64,000 nucleotides of DNA from Aphanomyces cochlioides (Eukaryota > Oomycota > Saprolegniomycetes > Saprolegniales > Verrucalvaceae): positions 434,001-498,000 of the forward strand of contig JAHQRK010000025.1 in NCBI GenBank assembly GCA_019828595.1, given 5' to 3'. The notes below the pieces were generated by a model. That model was not told where the DNA came from and ran no database searches. It saw nothing but the letters and a program-made list of their open reading frames with translations. Both the position numbers and the translations under genes were made by a program. Positions 12,900 to 25,388 of the stretch are shown here, piece by piece; positions within the stretch are counted from its first letter, which is position 1; each line of letters opens with the position of its first letter.

Positions 12900-15800
12900 G
12901 GTCCTCGCTGCTTCAGTGCAACCACCATCATCGCATCCAAACCAACAACCACCACAGCCAACGTTCCCCAACTCTTCACTTGTCAACTTGTCCATTGTCA
13001 CGGCCAATATAAATGGCCTTTCGAGAGACAATGGAAACCAACTTGTCAACACCATGATCTCACGGAACGAGATCGTTGCCCTACAAGAAACCAAATTTGC
13101 CAGTGAGAAGAAATTCTCAACGTTCATGTTTCACCTTGATCACGCTCTTGGTCATGACAAGTACTTCATTGATGCCAATGACCATCGGCTTCTGGCAGGC
13201 GAACTTGAACAATACCGATCTGGTGGCGTCGCCATGATCTTCCAACACACCATCCCTGGCTTCAACACACTTCACCATGAACGCCAATACGACATCGAAG
13301 ATCGCTACATGGTGGTCAGTTCAATGTGGGGAGACGACCCCATCTACTACCACAATGTCTACGCACCTGTTGAAGACAGCGAGCGAGACGCCTTCTTTGA
13401 TGCCTTGCCACAAAACTTCCCAATCGCGTCCAAACATGTCGTCATGGGAGACTTCAATCTCCCGATGGATCGAGCATTGGACTCAAGAGGCTCCACCACC
13501 TCAAACCACCAAGTCAACAGGCAGTCTTGTTTCGCGTGGCTACAAGAACTTGAGGTCGTCGACGCCTGGAGATCTTTCAACCCCACGAAGAAGGTTTACT
13601 CTTCGCCGAAGGGACTCAATCGGCTTGATTACATCTTCCTTCAGCCTGACTTGTGTCGAATGTATTCTGCTGGCGAGTACTTCGAGCCTACAGCAAGCAC
13701 AGATCACTTATGGCACAAAGTGGAGATCCAACCAGTAAAAACAACACGCGTCAAGAGCTACTGGAAGCTGCCAAAATAACTTTTGGCGATCCGAGAAGTT
13801 CGAGAGGCGATTGTGTCCGAAGCCAGCGAACTGCTCGAGCGACTGCGGACGTCGGACCAGCCAGGGGTCTTGTGGACTCAATGGCAACGCCGCACCAAAC
13901 GCTTTCTTCAGAAATATCACGCTCGAATGGTAACGAACCAAAAGAACGCCTTCAAGAGGCCAAGATCCAATGGCTACAAGCTCAGTTACGACATCATCAC
14001 GGACGCCTCACCGAAGCAGCTCTCAATACTGCAAGGACACAGTATGAGACCAAGAAGCAAGACTTGAAACAGCACCACGCGGACTTGAGTTTTGACTTCC
14101 ACGCCACCCAAAACGAGGCACCGACAAGTCATTTCTTTTGCAAACCACGCGCTCGGCAGTTTTCCATACCTACCGTCGAATGTTACGACGAACAAGGAAA
14201 CGTCACTGCCATACCAGAGGAAATTCATGCAGCATTCAATCTTCATTGGTCGGCGGTGATGAGTGAAGGCGACTTTCAACCTACAAGTCCATAAGAGAAG
14301 TCACAGTTCTTGAATGTACTTGAGAGAAACTTACACCAAGACGATTCAGAGGCTTTGGATGCGCCATTGACGATCGAAGAGCTAGCGCAATCCATCAAGA
14401 CGATGAATCCTCAGAAGTCACCTGGAATAGATGGGTTTTCGGCTGGCTTTTACCAGCTACATCCAGCCTTGTTTGGCGAAATCTTGTCGGTAGTCTTCAA
14501 CCACCAAATTCAGGAAGGCATCATGTTGGCCTCGCAACGCTGGTCCGCCATATCGTTGCTCTTCAAAGGCGGCGATCGACGCAACCCAGCGAACTATCGA
14601 CCCATTGCCTTGATTCGAGTTGAAGTCAAAGTCCTATCGCGCGCGTTAGCGTATCGAATGTCCCAAGTCTTACCGATGATCGTTCAACCCGAGTAAAATG
14701 GCTTCGTCAAAGGAAAACGAATTCACGATCATGTCATCTTCCTTCAAGATCTTCAACACCATTGCACCACCTTCAACCAAGAAGCCTACGCAATGTTCTT
14801 GGACTTTGAAAAGGCCTATGATCGTGTGAATCATGAATTCATGTTCGCCGTTCTGAAGAAATTCAATGTTGGAGATCACTTCATTAACTGGGTTAAGTTA
14901 CTCTACAACCAAACTCAAGTCAGTTTGAACATCAATGACAGACTTACCGATCCATTCTATCCATCGCGAGGAGTCAAGCAAGGCGATCCGTTGTCTTCGA
15001 TGCTTTTCGTCTTGACGATAGAACCGCTCGCTCAAATGCTTCGCAATCATCCCGAGTATGGTTACGCTTTCTCGGACTCTGGGATCGCTTCCGTTCTTCT
15101 CTTCGCCGACGACACAACGCTCATCTCCAGCTCCGTGGGCGACTTGGAAGAACAGCTTAAGCTCGTCGACGAGTTTTGCCGACACTCTGGAGCAAAACTC
15201 AATCGCAGTAAAAGCAAAGTCTTGACGCTAGACAACAATCAATCAGTATTCCAACATCCAAGATTGACCATGGTACCAAGTGGAACGCCAGTGAAATATC
15301 TTGGGATTGAACTGGGACACCAATTGGATCCTATGCTTCAAATCAATGCAATCAGCGATAAGTTTTACAAGTCGTTTACAACGTGGGCGTGTCGAGCAAG
15401 AACCCTCAAAGGCAGGCGGTTGCTTGTGAACACGATGATCCTATCACAGCTTTGGCATTACACGATGGTGCTAACGATACCAGACAATACCGTGCGAAAA
15501 TGGCAGTCTATGATCAACAAGTTTGTCATGAGTCGACGCACGCAAGCCGAAGACAAGTATTTGGCCCTTGCTCCAAGTGGCTTGATCCATGACTCGAAGA
15601 CGGGCTTCAAAGTGCCGCATATTGCTTCAGTGATTCGAAAACAAAGAGTCACTCGTCTTCAACTCCTAGTCCAAGCGGATCAAGAAGAGCCTCCACAATG
15701 GGCAATCTTACCGACATATCGCTTGAGTCGTTGCATGTATCCATACTCTCGAGTGACAAATTGGGACTTCATGATGTACCATCCTAGCCCAAACTATAAG

Positions 15801-17039
15801 CTCGTCCAGTTCAAGTTGCTCTCACCGTTTTGGCGCGATGTCTGGAAGCAATGGCCTCAAATTCCAATGACAATGAAGACACCACACGAGCCTACGCTGA
15901 GTCAGATGACACAAATGCCATTGTGGTTGTCGTCGCACCCTCTCTTTCAAGTCCCGGGTCGAGACGGGATATCGTCGCTTGCAATCACGCTTCAAAACCA
16001 TCGCGACTGGTACAGACACCTTGCTTGGAGAGGCATACACTGCCTTGCAGACTTGTTGACTCCCGATCGAACGTGGCCAACCTACGACGAGTTCCGTGAG
16101 TCGATGGACGAGCACATGGATCACTTCGTCGAAGAATTACCTGTCCCGACATCCTTCAAGTACTTTTACAAGCTGGTGACGCTGATTGCAACGAATGTTT
16201 GGACTCAAGCCAACAAGCGGCTAGACGCCCCAGTTGAAAACGATCCTAGTCCGCAAACGGTGATTTCATATCGACAAGGAGATGTCGACGTACCGTTCAA
16301 GTCGTGGACAACGAAAATCATCAAGCGAGTGAGCTTCCATGCTCCTTTGTTAACGCGGCCGCATCCCTTCCACTCTAGCACACGTGAGACTCGAGCGAAA
16401 ATCGCCAAATACCTTTCACATTTTGTCAAGCCTTTTGCCAGTCTTGTGACGCCAGTTCAAGCAGATCTTTGGACGCGAATTCTCTACGACATCATCCCAG
16501 TGGGCAATAAATTCAAGTACAAGGAGGCCACTGACCCAAGAGCACTTCGATGCTGCTACCCGAATTGTTATGTGCGAGAAACATTGCGGCACTTGTTCAT
16601 GGAATGCACAATCACAAGAGATCTTTGGCTACAACATCATGAGGCATGGAGTTTGTTTGGGGTACGCTTTACCTGGGAGTGGGTCGAAAACATCGATGCT
16701 TTTCAAGTCGCGCAGCGATGGGCTCGATATCGAGACGTTCTCCATCGGCTCTGGTTTATGCTTGTTTGCGGCATTCTTCACCTCCTATGGACACACCGAA
16801 ACAAAGTCAAGTTTGACGGAGCCAAGACACCACACTTACCAGCGTTGAACGATGTTGCGTTGACTTTTTGGGCGTCTAATGTCCGCCGATGGCTTCGCCA
16901 CATTCACGATCAAGACACCTATCAACAGGCAATGATTATCCTTGGATTGTTAAGACACCGTGGTTCGTACCGCCGATTTTTGAGTAAACATCCCGCAATC
17001 TTCAAGTTCAAGTTGGCTTGGTTACTCCGGCTCGATTAG
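12850..17039 (+). pseudogene. LINE-C ORF2 (APE endonuclease, RT, zf-RVT)
   Basis: The frame opens at 12850 without an ATG; no firm start can be assigned. The endonuclease lies at 12985-13740 with its usual motifs: TANINGLS, LQETK, YAPVEDSE, MGDFNLPMD, NRLDYIFLQ and STDHLWH. In-frame TAA codons fall at 13777 and 14694 and a frameshift near 13960. The RT follows: SPGIDGFSAGFYQ, NYRPIALI, GFVKGKRIHDH, FLDFEKAYDRV, GVKQGDPLSS and FADDTTLIS near 15105. The zinc region (CCYPNC, HLFMEC) is near 16550-16600. All catalytic residues that I can identify are still present, so inactivation came from a few point changes and is probably recent. The domain set matches L1/Tx1-type LINEs; the exact clade is not settled. 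Confidence 0.9.
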
Positions 17040-18910
17040 TCAACATGATGGATCTACAAGTTGAAGTGAGATCTTTGTTTGAATTGAAGCAAACTTACCC
17101 GCAAGCGCGCCAAAGTTTTGAAGGCAAGTCCAACCAAGTTGAAAATCAACTATAAAAATGAAGAAAAATCGACAATTCAAGGGTGAATTACGAAATTAAA
17201 AAATTGGGCAGCGCTTCGCACAAAATCGGCGAGGTTTTTCGGAAAGACTTGGTGATTTTCGCCAACTTCGCTTGAAAAAAGCAAGAAAAAAACAAGCTAA
17301 GCACAAAAGTCAAGCAAAAACAAAGGAAACAATTTACGAAGTTGGTCGAATGGACCGCGGATGGCTGGCCCGGCGTAGCCAATTCCCACCTTCTTGGACG
17401 CGCTGACGACGAATCATCGGCTCCAAAATGGGCGACCGGTCGCAAAAATCGCTCGCTCGCTCGCTTTCCTAAACAAGTCATACAAACAAGCACGAGATAC
17501 CCACCCAAAATCGCTGGTCTTCCTTGAAGCCCCGGGACATCCCCTTGAGACAAGGTCCCAAGGGTTGAAAGTCGCGGCCGAAGCCACGACTCGACGGCGG
17601 CAAAGTGAAAAGGCAACACGCCATCAAGAAGTATCCGGGTAGGGGGACTACCAACTGGCCTAGGAGCGATCGGAGGTATCCCCCCTCGTCACACCCCACA
17701 GCCAGCTTTTTTCGGCACTCCAAGCAACACGCTGGCGACTCCACAAAAGCAGAGCCGACTTGGAAAAAAGTCTTCGCGCTTCTCTTCCTTGAACGCCTTG
17801 GACGCCTTCTTCTCAAAAGCCAGCCGAATCAAACCACGAGCAGAAAGACGGGTGATGCCCTGCGTCCCGACACTCACGAAGGGATGGAGATTTGACCGCT
17901 CGCTATTCGCTCCAGCTGGCTCTTGTTCTTGAACGCCTTGAATCTTGTCTTCCTTGAAGCCCATCGCCTTCTTCAGCCATCGTGTATCGCGGTCGCACCC
18001 ATCGCACCCATGGCAGATCGCACCCACGGCAAGTCACACGAGCGTCGGCATAGCAAGCTGCAAAAACACGGCAGCACGGACACGGTGGCGGCAACAACGG
18101 CACGGCACAGCAAGCGACCACAGCAGCAGCACGGACACAGCAGCAGCAAACCAAGGCAAGGCAACGACACGGCACAGCAAGCGACCACAGCAGCAGCAGC
18201 ACGGCACAGCAAGCGGCAGCAACAGCACGACACGACCACGAACAGCAACAGCAGCGGCCAAACGAAGCAGCAGAGCGACAGCATCACGGCGGCATGGCAG
18301 CGGCAAAATTGAAAAATGGTCAAGGAATTTTTCAAAACATCCTCAAGGAAGTTCTCCGCCACTCTAATTTTCAAGTCCGGCAAGAAAAAAATCCAATGAA
18401 CTTCCTCTGGCAAGACCATACAAACATCAAGACACGATCAACGACCCAAGAACATGCGACGTCAAGGCACCCATGACGACTGCACAATCGACGGTGACGC
18501 ACCAACGATCAAAAACGACGATGGCACTTTGCGACAAGAAAAAATCCAGTGGAAGATTAGTTCACACATCATCTGGTGCCAATGGTCCCGTCCAAGATTA
18601 GTCAAAGCAACATGTGGACGTTCCGAAGCCAGTCCAAGATTACTCCACACCCATCTGACGTCGAAGACAAGACAAGTCTGTCCCATGTCCACATCACCCA
18701 AGACCATCCATGTTGTTACACGACATGAAGACCACAATCGACAGCACATGCGACGTGTCAACTCTTACCTGAATCAACTGATACAACAAAAATCAAGTTT
18801 CAAGAGGTAAATCTGCTTGCGTTCAAATCTCACTAGTACCAATATTATTCACTCAAGAGTGATTAATGATGGTCATTATTATTTAGCGTATACTTAAATT
18901 TAATATACGC
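17040..18910 (+). other. Unassigned, low-complexity stretch between LINE-C and LINE-D
   Basis: No recognised gene. Many overlapping frames stay open on both strands, which here reflects biased composition. Phrases such as CTTCCTTGAACGCCTTG recur around 17785 and 17925, and a CAG/CAA-rich array lies near 18095-18270. Towards 18880 the base composition becomes AT-rich, with a palindrome GCGTATA...TATACGC just before the LINE-D 5' end. It could be the body of an unrecognised non-coding element or an old 3' UTR. Confidence 0.5.
18095..18270 (+). repeat. Imperfect CAG-rich tandem array
   Basis: The phrase ACGGCACAGCAAGCG occurs near 18099, 18169 and 18202, separated by CAGCAGCAGC runs. It produces long but meaningless open frames on both strands (Gln/Ser/Ala-rich on plus, Cys/Leu-rich on minus). 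Confidence 0.8.
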
Positions 18911-18939
18911 GATTGTACACTGCGCTACACCCCCCCTCC

Positions 18940-19573
18940 AGGTCGAGGTGAAAGCACTGACAAGTGCTCTCGCGTACCGGGTGAGCTCATTTCTACCCTC
19001 TCTTATACACCCCGTACAAAATGGATTTGTGAAAGGACGTCGTATTCATGATCATGTACTATTTATACGCGATCTCCAACACAAACATTCAATGGACGAT
19101 GAGGAAGGCTACGCCATGTTTCTCGACTTTGAGAAGGCTTATGACCGCATCAATTGGAGCTTTATGTTCGACACTTTGGAAGCATTTAACTTTGGACCCA
19201 AATTCCTTCAGTGGATATATTTACTCTACCATCTCCCAGTGGCACAACTTGTTATCAACGGCAAGCTCGGTGATGCTATCTTCCCATCCAGGGGGGTGAA
19301 ACAGGGTGATCCTTTGTCTTCCCTTCTCTTTGTCTTATCTGTAGAGCCTTTGAGCCTTCTATTGCAAAATCATGAAGAGTTTGGAATTCCATTTTCAGAG
19401 ACTCAGATTGCAACAACATTGCTCTTCGCTGATGATACCACAATACTTGCATCATCCTTGGACAACATCGCCTGAACATGATTGACAGTGGCGTCCCCAT
19501 CCGCTATTTGGGTATTCACCTTGGTCATCATCTCTCATCGCAAGCCCAATTGGACATAATCTCCGACTCGATC
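18940..19573 (+). pseudogene. LINE-D reverse transcriptase fragment
   Basis: Contains VEVKALTSALAYRVSS, GFVKGRRIHDHVLF, FLDFEKAYDRINW, GVKQGDPLSSLLF and FADDTTILAS, so the catalytic core is present. The frame stops at 19473. The following MIDSGVPIRYLGIHLGH (19478 on) matches ORF2 about 55 residues further on, so another short deletion lies at the stop. The LINE sequence breaks off after IISDS. Confidence 0.87.
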
Positions 19574-20160
19574 CTGCCCGATAACTTCGTTTTCCCAAGC
19601 GTGGATGTTGCGACGGCGTGGAAGCTTTGGTGGCTCGGCAACCCTGCGCAAAAATTGATTCCTTTTTCAAAAACTAAATTGTCTTACTTGTCTAGCAGGT
19701 CGTTAAAAAGTATATTGGCAGAGTGGACGTACCTGATGTCGAGGATGGAGCGACACTATGAAGCAACGGGGGGCCAAAAGATGCCAAGGACTCCATGTGA
19801 AACTGTTGTGGCCGAGGCGTTTGAAATCGCCAAGCATTTTCTTGACCCAATTCACACTCCCACGGAGAAAAAACGAAAGCGACGGGCCAAACAACTGAAG
19901 ATCTTGACCGCTGTCAAACTTATGAGAGCGCACGAGCGAGCAAGCAAGGACACAACCACAGTCGTCTGAGCAGGTCTTCTAGTCGATAATTCACTATATA
20001 CTGTATGCGTCATACATCGAATATACTGCATCGTGGCTTACCTCATGATCGACACGATTCTTGTTGTTTTGTGAAATGCTGAATTGAGATGAAACAAAAT
20101 TTACCAATCAACACAACGAAGAGATGTAGATATATTTGATTGGATGAAAAAATGCTCCCA
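19574..20160 (+). other. Non-LINE insert with a host-like coding fragment
   Basis: Replaces about 70-90 codons of LINE-D ORF2. Its plus-strand frame continues to 19969 and encodes VFPSVDVATAWKLWWLGN, SRSLKSILAEWTYLMSRME and a basic tail (EKKRKRRAKQLKI). A Trp-rich motif of the form VxTAWxLWWxGN followed by a block ending in an aligned M-ME is familiar to me from uncharacterised oomycete proteins, but I cannot confirm a family by search. The remaining 190 bp are AT-rich and non-coding. It may be a captured gene fragment or part of an unknown element. No target duplication is visible. Confidence 0.45.
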
Positions 20161-21606
20161 GATACTACGGACTAGCACATAATAAAACCATTGGACTCCG
20201 TGTACCACATATAACCTCGCAAATTCGTGCACAAAGACTGAATAAATTGCAACTACTCATGATGTCAGGACAGAAGAATGGTGAATTATGGTCCATACTG
20301 CCAAAAGAGTTGTGGTCTCGATGTGTCGGACCATACTGCAGGTCGAAGCACTGGACCATGCTACACTATGCTCCAAGTATAAGGACGAAGCTGCTTCACC
20401 TCAACAAGTTATCGCCAATGTGGATTGAAGTATGGATCGAATGGGGACGAAACCCCTTGATAAAACTCTGGCCAACACAACCCACCTTCATTCAACTCAT
20501 CAATATGCCAATATGGTTACAGAGATACCCACTATTTCTAGTACCTACAGAGGACGCAGATACTTCCCTCGGTATAGCTTTGCGCAATCACCATGGCTGG
20601 TATAGCCGCCTTGCAGAATGTGGCCCTCACACGCTAAAAGAATTTCAAGTGGCCATCGCGTGCCGAATTTGAGATAATGATGGAGGATTATATCGCAGTG
20701 TACGATCGATGAGAACCCAGACCAACATCATTTGACCGATTCTACTCACTTTTAAACATGACGGCAGCCAAGATGTGGCAAACTGGAGACCTCGATTTGA
20801 CGGACACAGTACCGATATCGTTTGAAAACTGCTGGCTCTTCCAAGCCAAGCATAAAACACTTCCATTTCAACAATGGCCGAAGTCACTGATTAAAGTGAC
20901 GAGCTATCATGCACCTCCGCTAGTCAAACGGCATCCCATGCACTCAGAAGTCAGAAATACTACGAACAAAATCCGACTAACATACAACACTCGGTCAAAC
21001 TACTCCTTGCTTAGATGAGGCCGGTGCAAGAAGCTGTTTGGTGGCGTGTCCTGTATCGCATGCTACTAACGAATTATTCCTTTTTCTTTCTGCAAAATCA
21101 AATCCCAGATGTTCTAGTATGCACATACCCCAATTGCAGCAAAGTAGAGACCATGACACACGCCCTGGCAGAATGCACATATGTCGCGCCATTTTGGATG
21201 TGGCATTCTGCAGCTTGGAGTCAGTTTGGCGTGAGGTTCACGTGGAACTCCCTCATCAACTTGGATACATTCATAGTTTCAGCTCAATGGCTCCACATCA
21301 CACCCGTTTTACACAAACTCTGGGCGCTTCTGGGGGTTACCATGCTGCATACACTCTGGATCACTCTGGATCTGTCGTAACCTGGCGAAATTCGAGAACA
21401 AATCGCCGTCATTTATTCCTGCAAATTTAACAAAAGCGCTGGTACAATGGAGTGCCACTGTCAGATGACTACTCCGTCAAACGCAATGGGATGAATCACT
21501 GTCAAACCTGACAATGCAGGCACTTACCCAACACTGCCAACATCCACATGACAAGGACTTCAAATCTCGATATCCTCGAGCGTTCGCCATATCAATGTCA
21601 TAGTGA
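20160..21606 (+). pseudogene. LINE-D ORF2 C-terminal part
   Basis: Resumes with YGLAHNKTIGLRVPH, then LPKELWSRCVGPYC, MPIWLQRYPLFLVPTE and the zf-RVT-like region (CTYPNC near 21123, HALAEC near 21160). It is broken by a stop near 20671, an in-frame TGA near 20710, a frameshift near 21015 and a stop at 21378. The last codons (YPRAFAIS near 21570) match the ends of the other copies. Confidence 0.85.
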
Positions 21607-21651
21607 CTGACCACACTATCTTCAGCAAGAAGGAAGACGATGTATATTATC

Positions 21652-21712
21652 AAAGGAAAGTAGATAGGGGATACATGTCAAATACACTCCGATTGAACAG
21701 TGTTCTACACAT
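21652..21712 (+). repeat. LINE junction sequence 3 (D/E boundary)
   Basis: GGAAAGTAGATAGGGGATAC and onward matches the other junctions with a few substitutions. It is the most diverged of the four, so this boundary is probably the oldest. Confidence 0.8.
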
Positions 21713-22118
21713 CATTCTTACTGCTATGTCATAGTGGAAAATTTCAAAGGAGCATTTGACAATTCAGGAAGTCCGACGGGTTATCCAGGAGGAAGCAAAA
21801 GTACTTCTACTGCTAGCGTGAGCTATTCTATACACTCTGTGGACCTGCAGAAACCAACCAAAGTTCGAACACAAGCCTCCAGCATTTCCACCAGCAATTC
21901 AACACAAGACGCTGCCGCAATGGAGTGCCAGCGTCAGACGTTTGTTACGTTAAACGCAGGGCGATGATTTAGAAATAACCCACCTTCATCGTGCTCTCAC
22001 TCAACTCTGTCAGCATGACAACTACTGTTGGTTCAAGAAACAATATCCCAGGGTATTTAGTATATCCACTCAACCATGATCGAGAGACATTATCCTCGAA
22101 CACAATAACTTAAGGTAA
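21713..22118 (+). mobile_element. LINE copy E, 400-bp internally deleted remnant
   Basis: About 80 bp from just after the endonuclease (ending GCAAAAGTACTTCTAC) are fused to the last 280 bp of ORF2 (CACTCTGTGGACCTGCAGAAACC onward). Everything between is missing. It ends ATTAGACAAGGAAAGTA like the other copies. Confidence 0.8.
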
Positions 22119-22241
22119 ATTAGACAAGGAAAGTACACCCCCTTCATGCATTTCAATCATGCTGAAACAAATAAAGGGTTTTTGACAATTCAGAAAGTCG
22201 GACAGGTTATCGAGAAGTGAGAAAAAGCTCTTTTACAAACA

Positions 22242-25200
22242 GTGGAGACGACAAACAACATTGGGGTACTTTGGGCTGGCTGGAAGAGGAGAACACGTAG
22301 ATTTCTTCAGACGTACCATGCACGATATCTAGTTCAACGCACACGATCACGAGATCAAATCAGTGGCTCCAAGCCAAAAATTCCCATAAAGAGCGCTGTC
22401 TCACTGACGATGAACTTGTTGCTGCCAAAGTCGCCTATGAGACGGCCATGGCTGACTGGCAGCAGCAACGAAATCACCTCCAATTTGATTTTCACGCTAC
22501 ACAAATGAAGTCTTGACCCAACACTATTTCCAACCACCCAAACGAAAGCTGTATCGTGTACCTATCGTCGAGGTCTGCCAAAGCGACGACACTTGCACAT
22601 CTGTTCCATCGCTTAAACAACAAGCGTTTCACAATAAGTGGAGCAACTTTATGTGTGAGCGTGACTTTACACAGCCAAACCGTAAGCTTGGACGGAGATT
22701 CTTACGACGACTTCGCGGATCAACAAAAAGTTTTGGAGTCCCCATCACGGGCGACGAAATGGCAGATGCCATCAAAACGATGCATCCCAACAAAACGCCG
22801 GGTTTGGATGGGTTCTCGACTGGTTTCTATCAAAACGACCCGAGCCTCTTTGGCGAAATTTTGAGACGAGTGTTTGAATATCAACTCCAGAGAGGGGAAT
22901 TATTGGGAATTCAACGCCGTTCAGCCGTCTCCCTCCTCTTCAAAGGGGAGGACAGAAAAATACGGGAAACTATCGACCTATTTCATTGATACCTGTCGAG
23001 GTGAAAATTCTCACTCGAGTGTTGGCCTACCGCGTTAGCTCGCTCCTTCCAAGGCTCATCCATCCAACTCAGACGGAATTTGTGAAGGGAAGGCGCATAC
23101 ATGATCACGTTGTTTTCCTTCGAGATCTGCAACTTAAACACACATTAGGCGAGGAAGAGGGCTACGTCATGTTCCTCGACTTCTTACAACACAAACACAC
23201 ATTAGGCGAGGGAGAGGGCTACGCCATGTTCCTCGACTTCTGAAGGCGAGTCAATTGGGAGTACATGATGGACACATTGGAAGCATATAACTTCGGGCCG
23301 CAATTCCTCAGATGGATTCGTCTATTGTATAATCAATACATTGCACACCTCATCATCAATGGTGCACTGAGTGAGGCTATTCGATCATCGCGTGGACTAA
23401 AACAAGGCGACCCACTATCGTGGCTGTTGTTTGTCCTATCAGTCGAGCCACTAAGCCAACTACTCAGAGATCACGAGGAATTGGACATCGCCTTCTCTGA
23501 AAAGCAAATCGCAACCGCACTTTTGTTTGCCGATGACACTTAATCGTCATAAATGCAAAATATTGACATTAAACGAAAACCATAGCATTATTCCACACCC
23601 AAAGCTGAATTTGGGGGACAGTGGCGTTCCATCCGATACCTTGGCATTCTCTTGGGTCACAAACTAGACTCCCAACTACAATTGAACAGTATCTCAGATA
23701 CGTTCTATAGGACCTTTGTGGAGTGGGGATGTCGGGCACGCACGCTCAAAGGACGTCGCCTCATTGTAAATACGATGGTTCTATCGAAATTATGGCACTA
23801 CACGGCTGTGATACCCGTACCTCCGGAATTAGTCAACAAATGGCAAACCATGGTGGCTAAATACATCCTGGGACGGCGTGTCCACAAGGACGACAAATAT
23901 ATTGCACCTACCAATTATGGTCTCGCGTACAATAAAGCCATAGTACTCCTTATGCCTCACATAGCATCACAAATTCGGACACAACGATTACAAAGGTTGC
24001 AGCTGCTTATGGCGTCAGAACAAATGAATGGTGAGTTATGGCCAATCCTTCGAAAAGAGATGTGGACTCGGTGTACGAAGCCATACTGCAGACTCACAAC
24101 ATGGGATATGTTGCATTACGTCCCGAATATAAGGACAAAGCTGATCCAACTCAACTCGTTATCACCTCTTTGGCTCGATGTGTGGACAGAATGGGGGACA
24201 CTTCTTTTTGGCCGGTGCAATCAACATTTACACAATATGCCAATTTGGCTACAGCGGCATCCACTCTTCCTGGTTCCAACAGAGGATGCAGACACTTGTA
24301 TTGCCATTGCTTTGAGGAATCATCGTGGATGGTACTGTCATTTAGCAGAATGGGGGCTATGCACACTAAAGGACTTTCTCACTGCAGACCACAAATGGCC
24401 CTCACCTGTTGAATTTGCGATTAGAATGGAAGACTATATAGCGGTGTATGATTGGCGGGAGCCCAGACCAACATCGTTTGACAGATTTTACTCCTTGCTT
24501 ACAAAGCTTGCAACAAATATATGGCATGTTGGAAGGTACACATTGATGGACGCAGTGTCAATACAGTCTGAAAACGTACTGCCGTTTCAAGCACTGCACA
24601 AGAAAAAGGCACTCCCCTTCCACCTGTGGCCAAAATCACTAGTAAAGAAGGCCAGTTTAGACGCTCCTCCCCTGGTCAAAAGACACCCCATGCGCTCGGA
24701 CGATAGAGACAGTACAAACAAAATTCGAGCGTACATCCAACACACAATTTCACCACTCCTCGCATTGACATTGTCAATCCAAGCAGATGTGTGGTGGCAT
24801 ATGCTATATCGCATGTTGCCAACCAACTACTCCTTCTTCTACAAACCCAAATCCCCGACGTTTTGGAATGAACATACCCTAATTGCAAAGAAGTGGAAAC
24901 GATGAAACACGTACTTCTCGAATGCAAGCATGTTGCACCAATTTGGGCGTAGCACTTCGCACCATGGCGACAATTTAAGGTGGGTTTTACTTGGAACTTG
25001 CTCGTCGATTTGGATTCGTTCCCAGTGGCTTGGTCGTGGCAGCATTTGTCGTCAGCAATACAGAAGCTCTGGGTTGCAGGCGGGAGCTATACTCCATACT
25101 CTGTGGACCTGCAGAAACCAACCAAAGTTCGAACACAAGCCTCCAGCATTTCCACCAGCAATTCAACACAAGACGCTGCCGCAATGGAGTGCCAGCGTCA

Positions 25201-25375
25201 GACGTCTGTTACGTCAAACGCAGGGCGATGATTTAGAAACAACCCACCTTCATCGTGCTCTCATTCAACTCTGTCAGCATGACAACTACAGTTGGTTCAA
25301 GAAACAATATCCCAGGGCATTCAGTATATCCACTCAACCATGGTCGAGAGACATTATCCTCGACACAATAACTTA
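22242..25375 (+). pseudogene. LINE-F ORF2 (RT and C-terminal region), heavily broken
   Basis: Frames run 22242-22508, 22513-22989, 22986-23243, 23265-23543, 23652-24905 and 24980 onward. The RT keeps TPGLDGFSTGFYQ, GRRIHDHVVFL, LKQGDPLSWLL and FADDT, but the FEKAYDRI motif is lost next to a 57-bp duplication. About 85 bp are missing straight after FADDT. The C-terminal zinc region lies near 24880-24930, with a frameshift before it. Confidence 0.87.
23130..23243 (+). repeat. 57-bp tandem duplication in LINE-F RT
   Basis: Two adjacent 57-bp units (23130-23186 and 23187-23243), each encoding a version of KHTLGExEGYxMFLDF. The second ends in TGA. Between this point and the next RT block the codons for the catalytic-palm residues EKAYD are missing. 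Confidence 0.85.
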
Positions 25376-25388
25376 ATGTAAATTAGAC

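Larger units (their letters stand above)
10213..17039 (+). mobile_element. LINE copy C, near full length
   Basis: The only copy with ORF1, the whole APE endonuclease, RT and zf-RVT regions in order, about 6.8 kb. It is clearly diverged from A and F at the nucleotide level, so it is a separate subfamily sharing the same 5' junction. It has at least four in-frame stops and two frameshifts. The shared 3' tail (GGAAAGTAGATAG) is not seen after its ORF2 stop at 17037. Confidence 0.9.
18911..21651 (+). mobile_element. LINE copy D, with internal deletions and a foreign insert
   Basis: The 5' end (GATTGTACACTGCGCTACACC) is joined at about 18940 straight to the RT. ORF1, the endonuclease and the first RT blocks are missing. 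The RT runs to 19475, a short ORF2 piece continues to about 19573, and LINE sequence resumes at about 20165 after an unrelated insert. The 3' end abuts junction sequence 3. Confidence 0.85.
22119..25388 (+). mobile_element. LINE copy F, 5'-truncated
   Basis: Starts after a shortened junction (GGAAAGTACACCCCC) in which about 50 bp have been lost. It carries the linker after the endonuclease, RT and C-terminal region, and is nearly identical to LINE-A from 22590 to 25380. Its 3' end abuts junction sequence 4. Confidence 0.87.

Noticed and set aside
17188..18419. Several long overlapping open frames on both strands
   Set aside because: They arise from CAG-rich and GC-biased sequence; the predicted proteins are low-complexity, overlap each other on opposite strands and show no domain.
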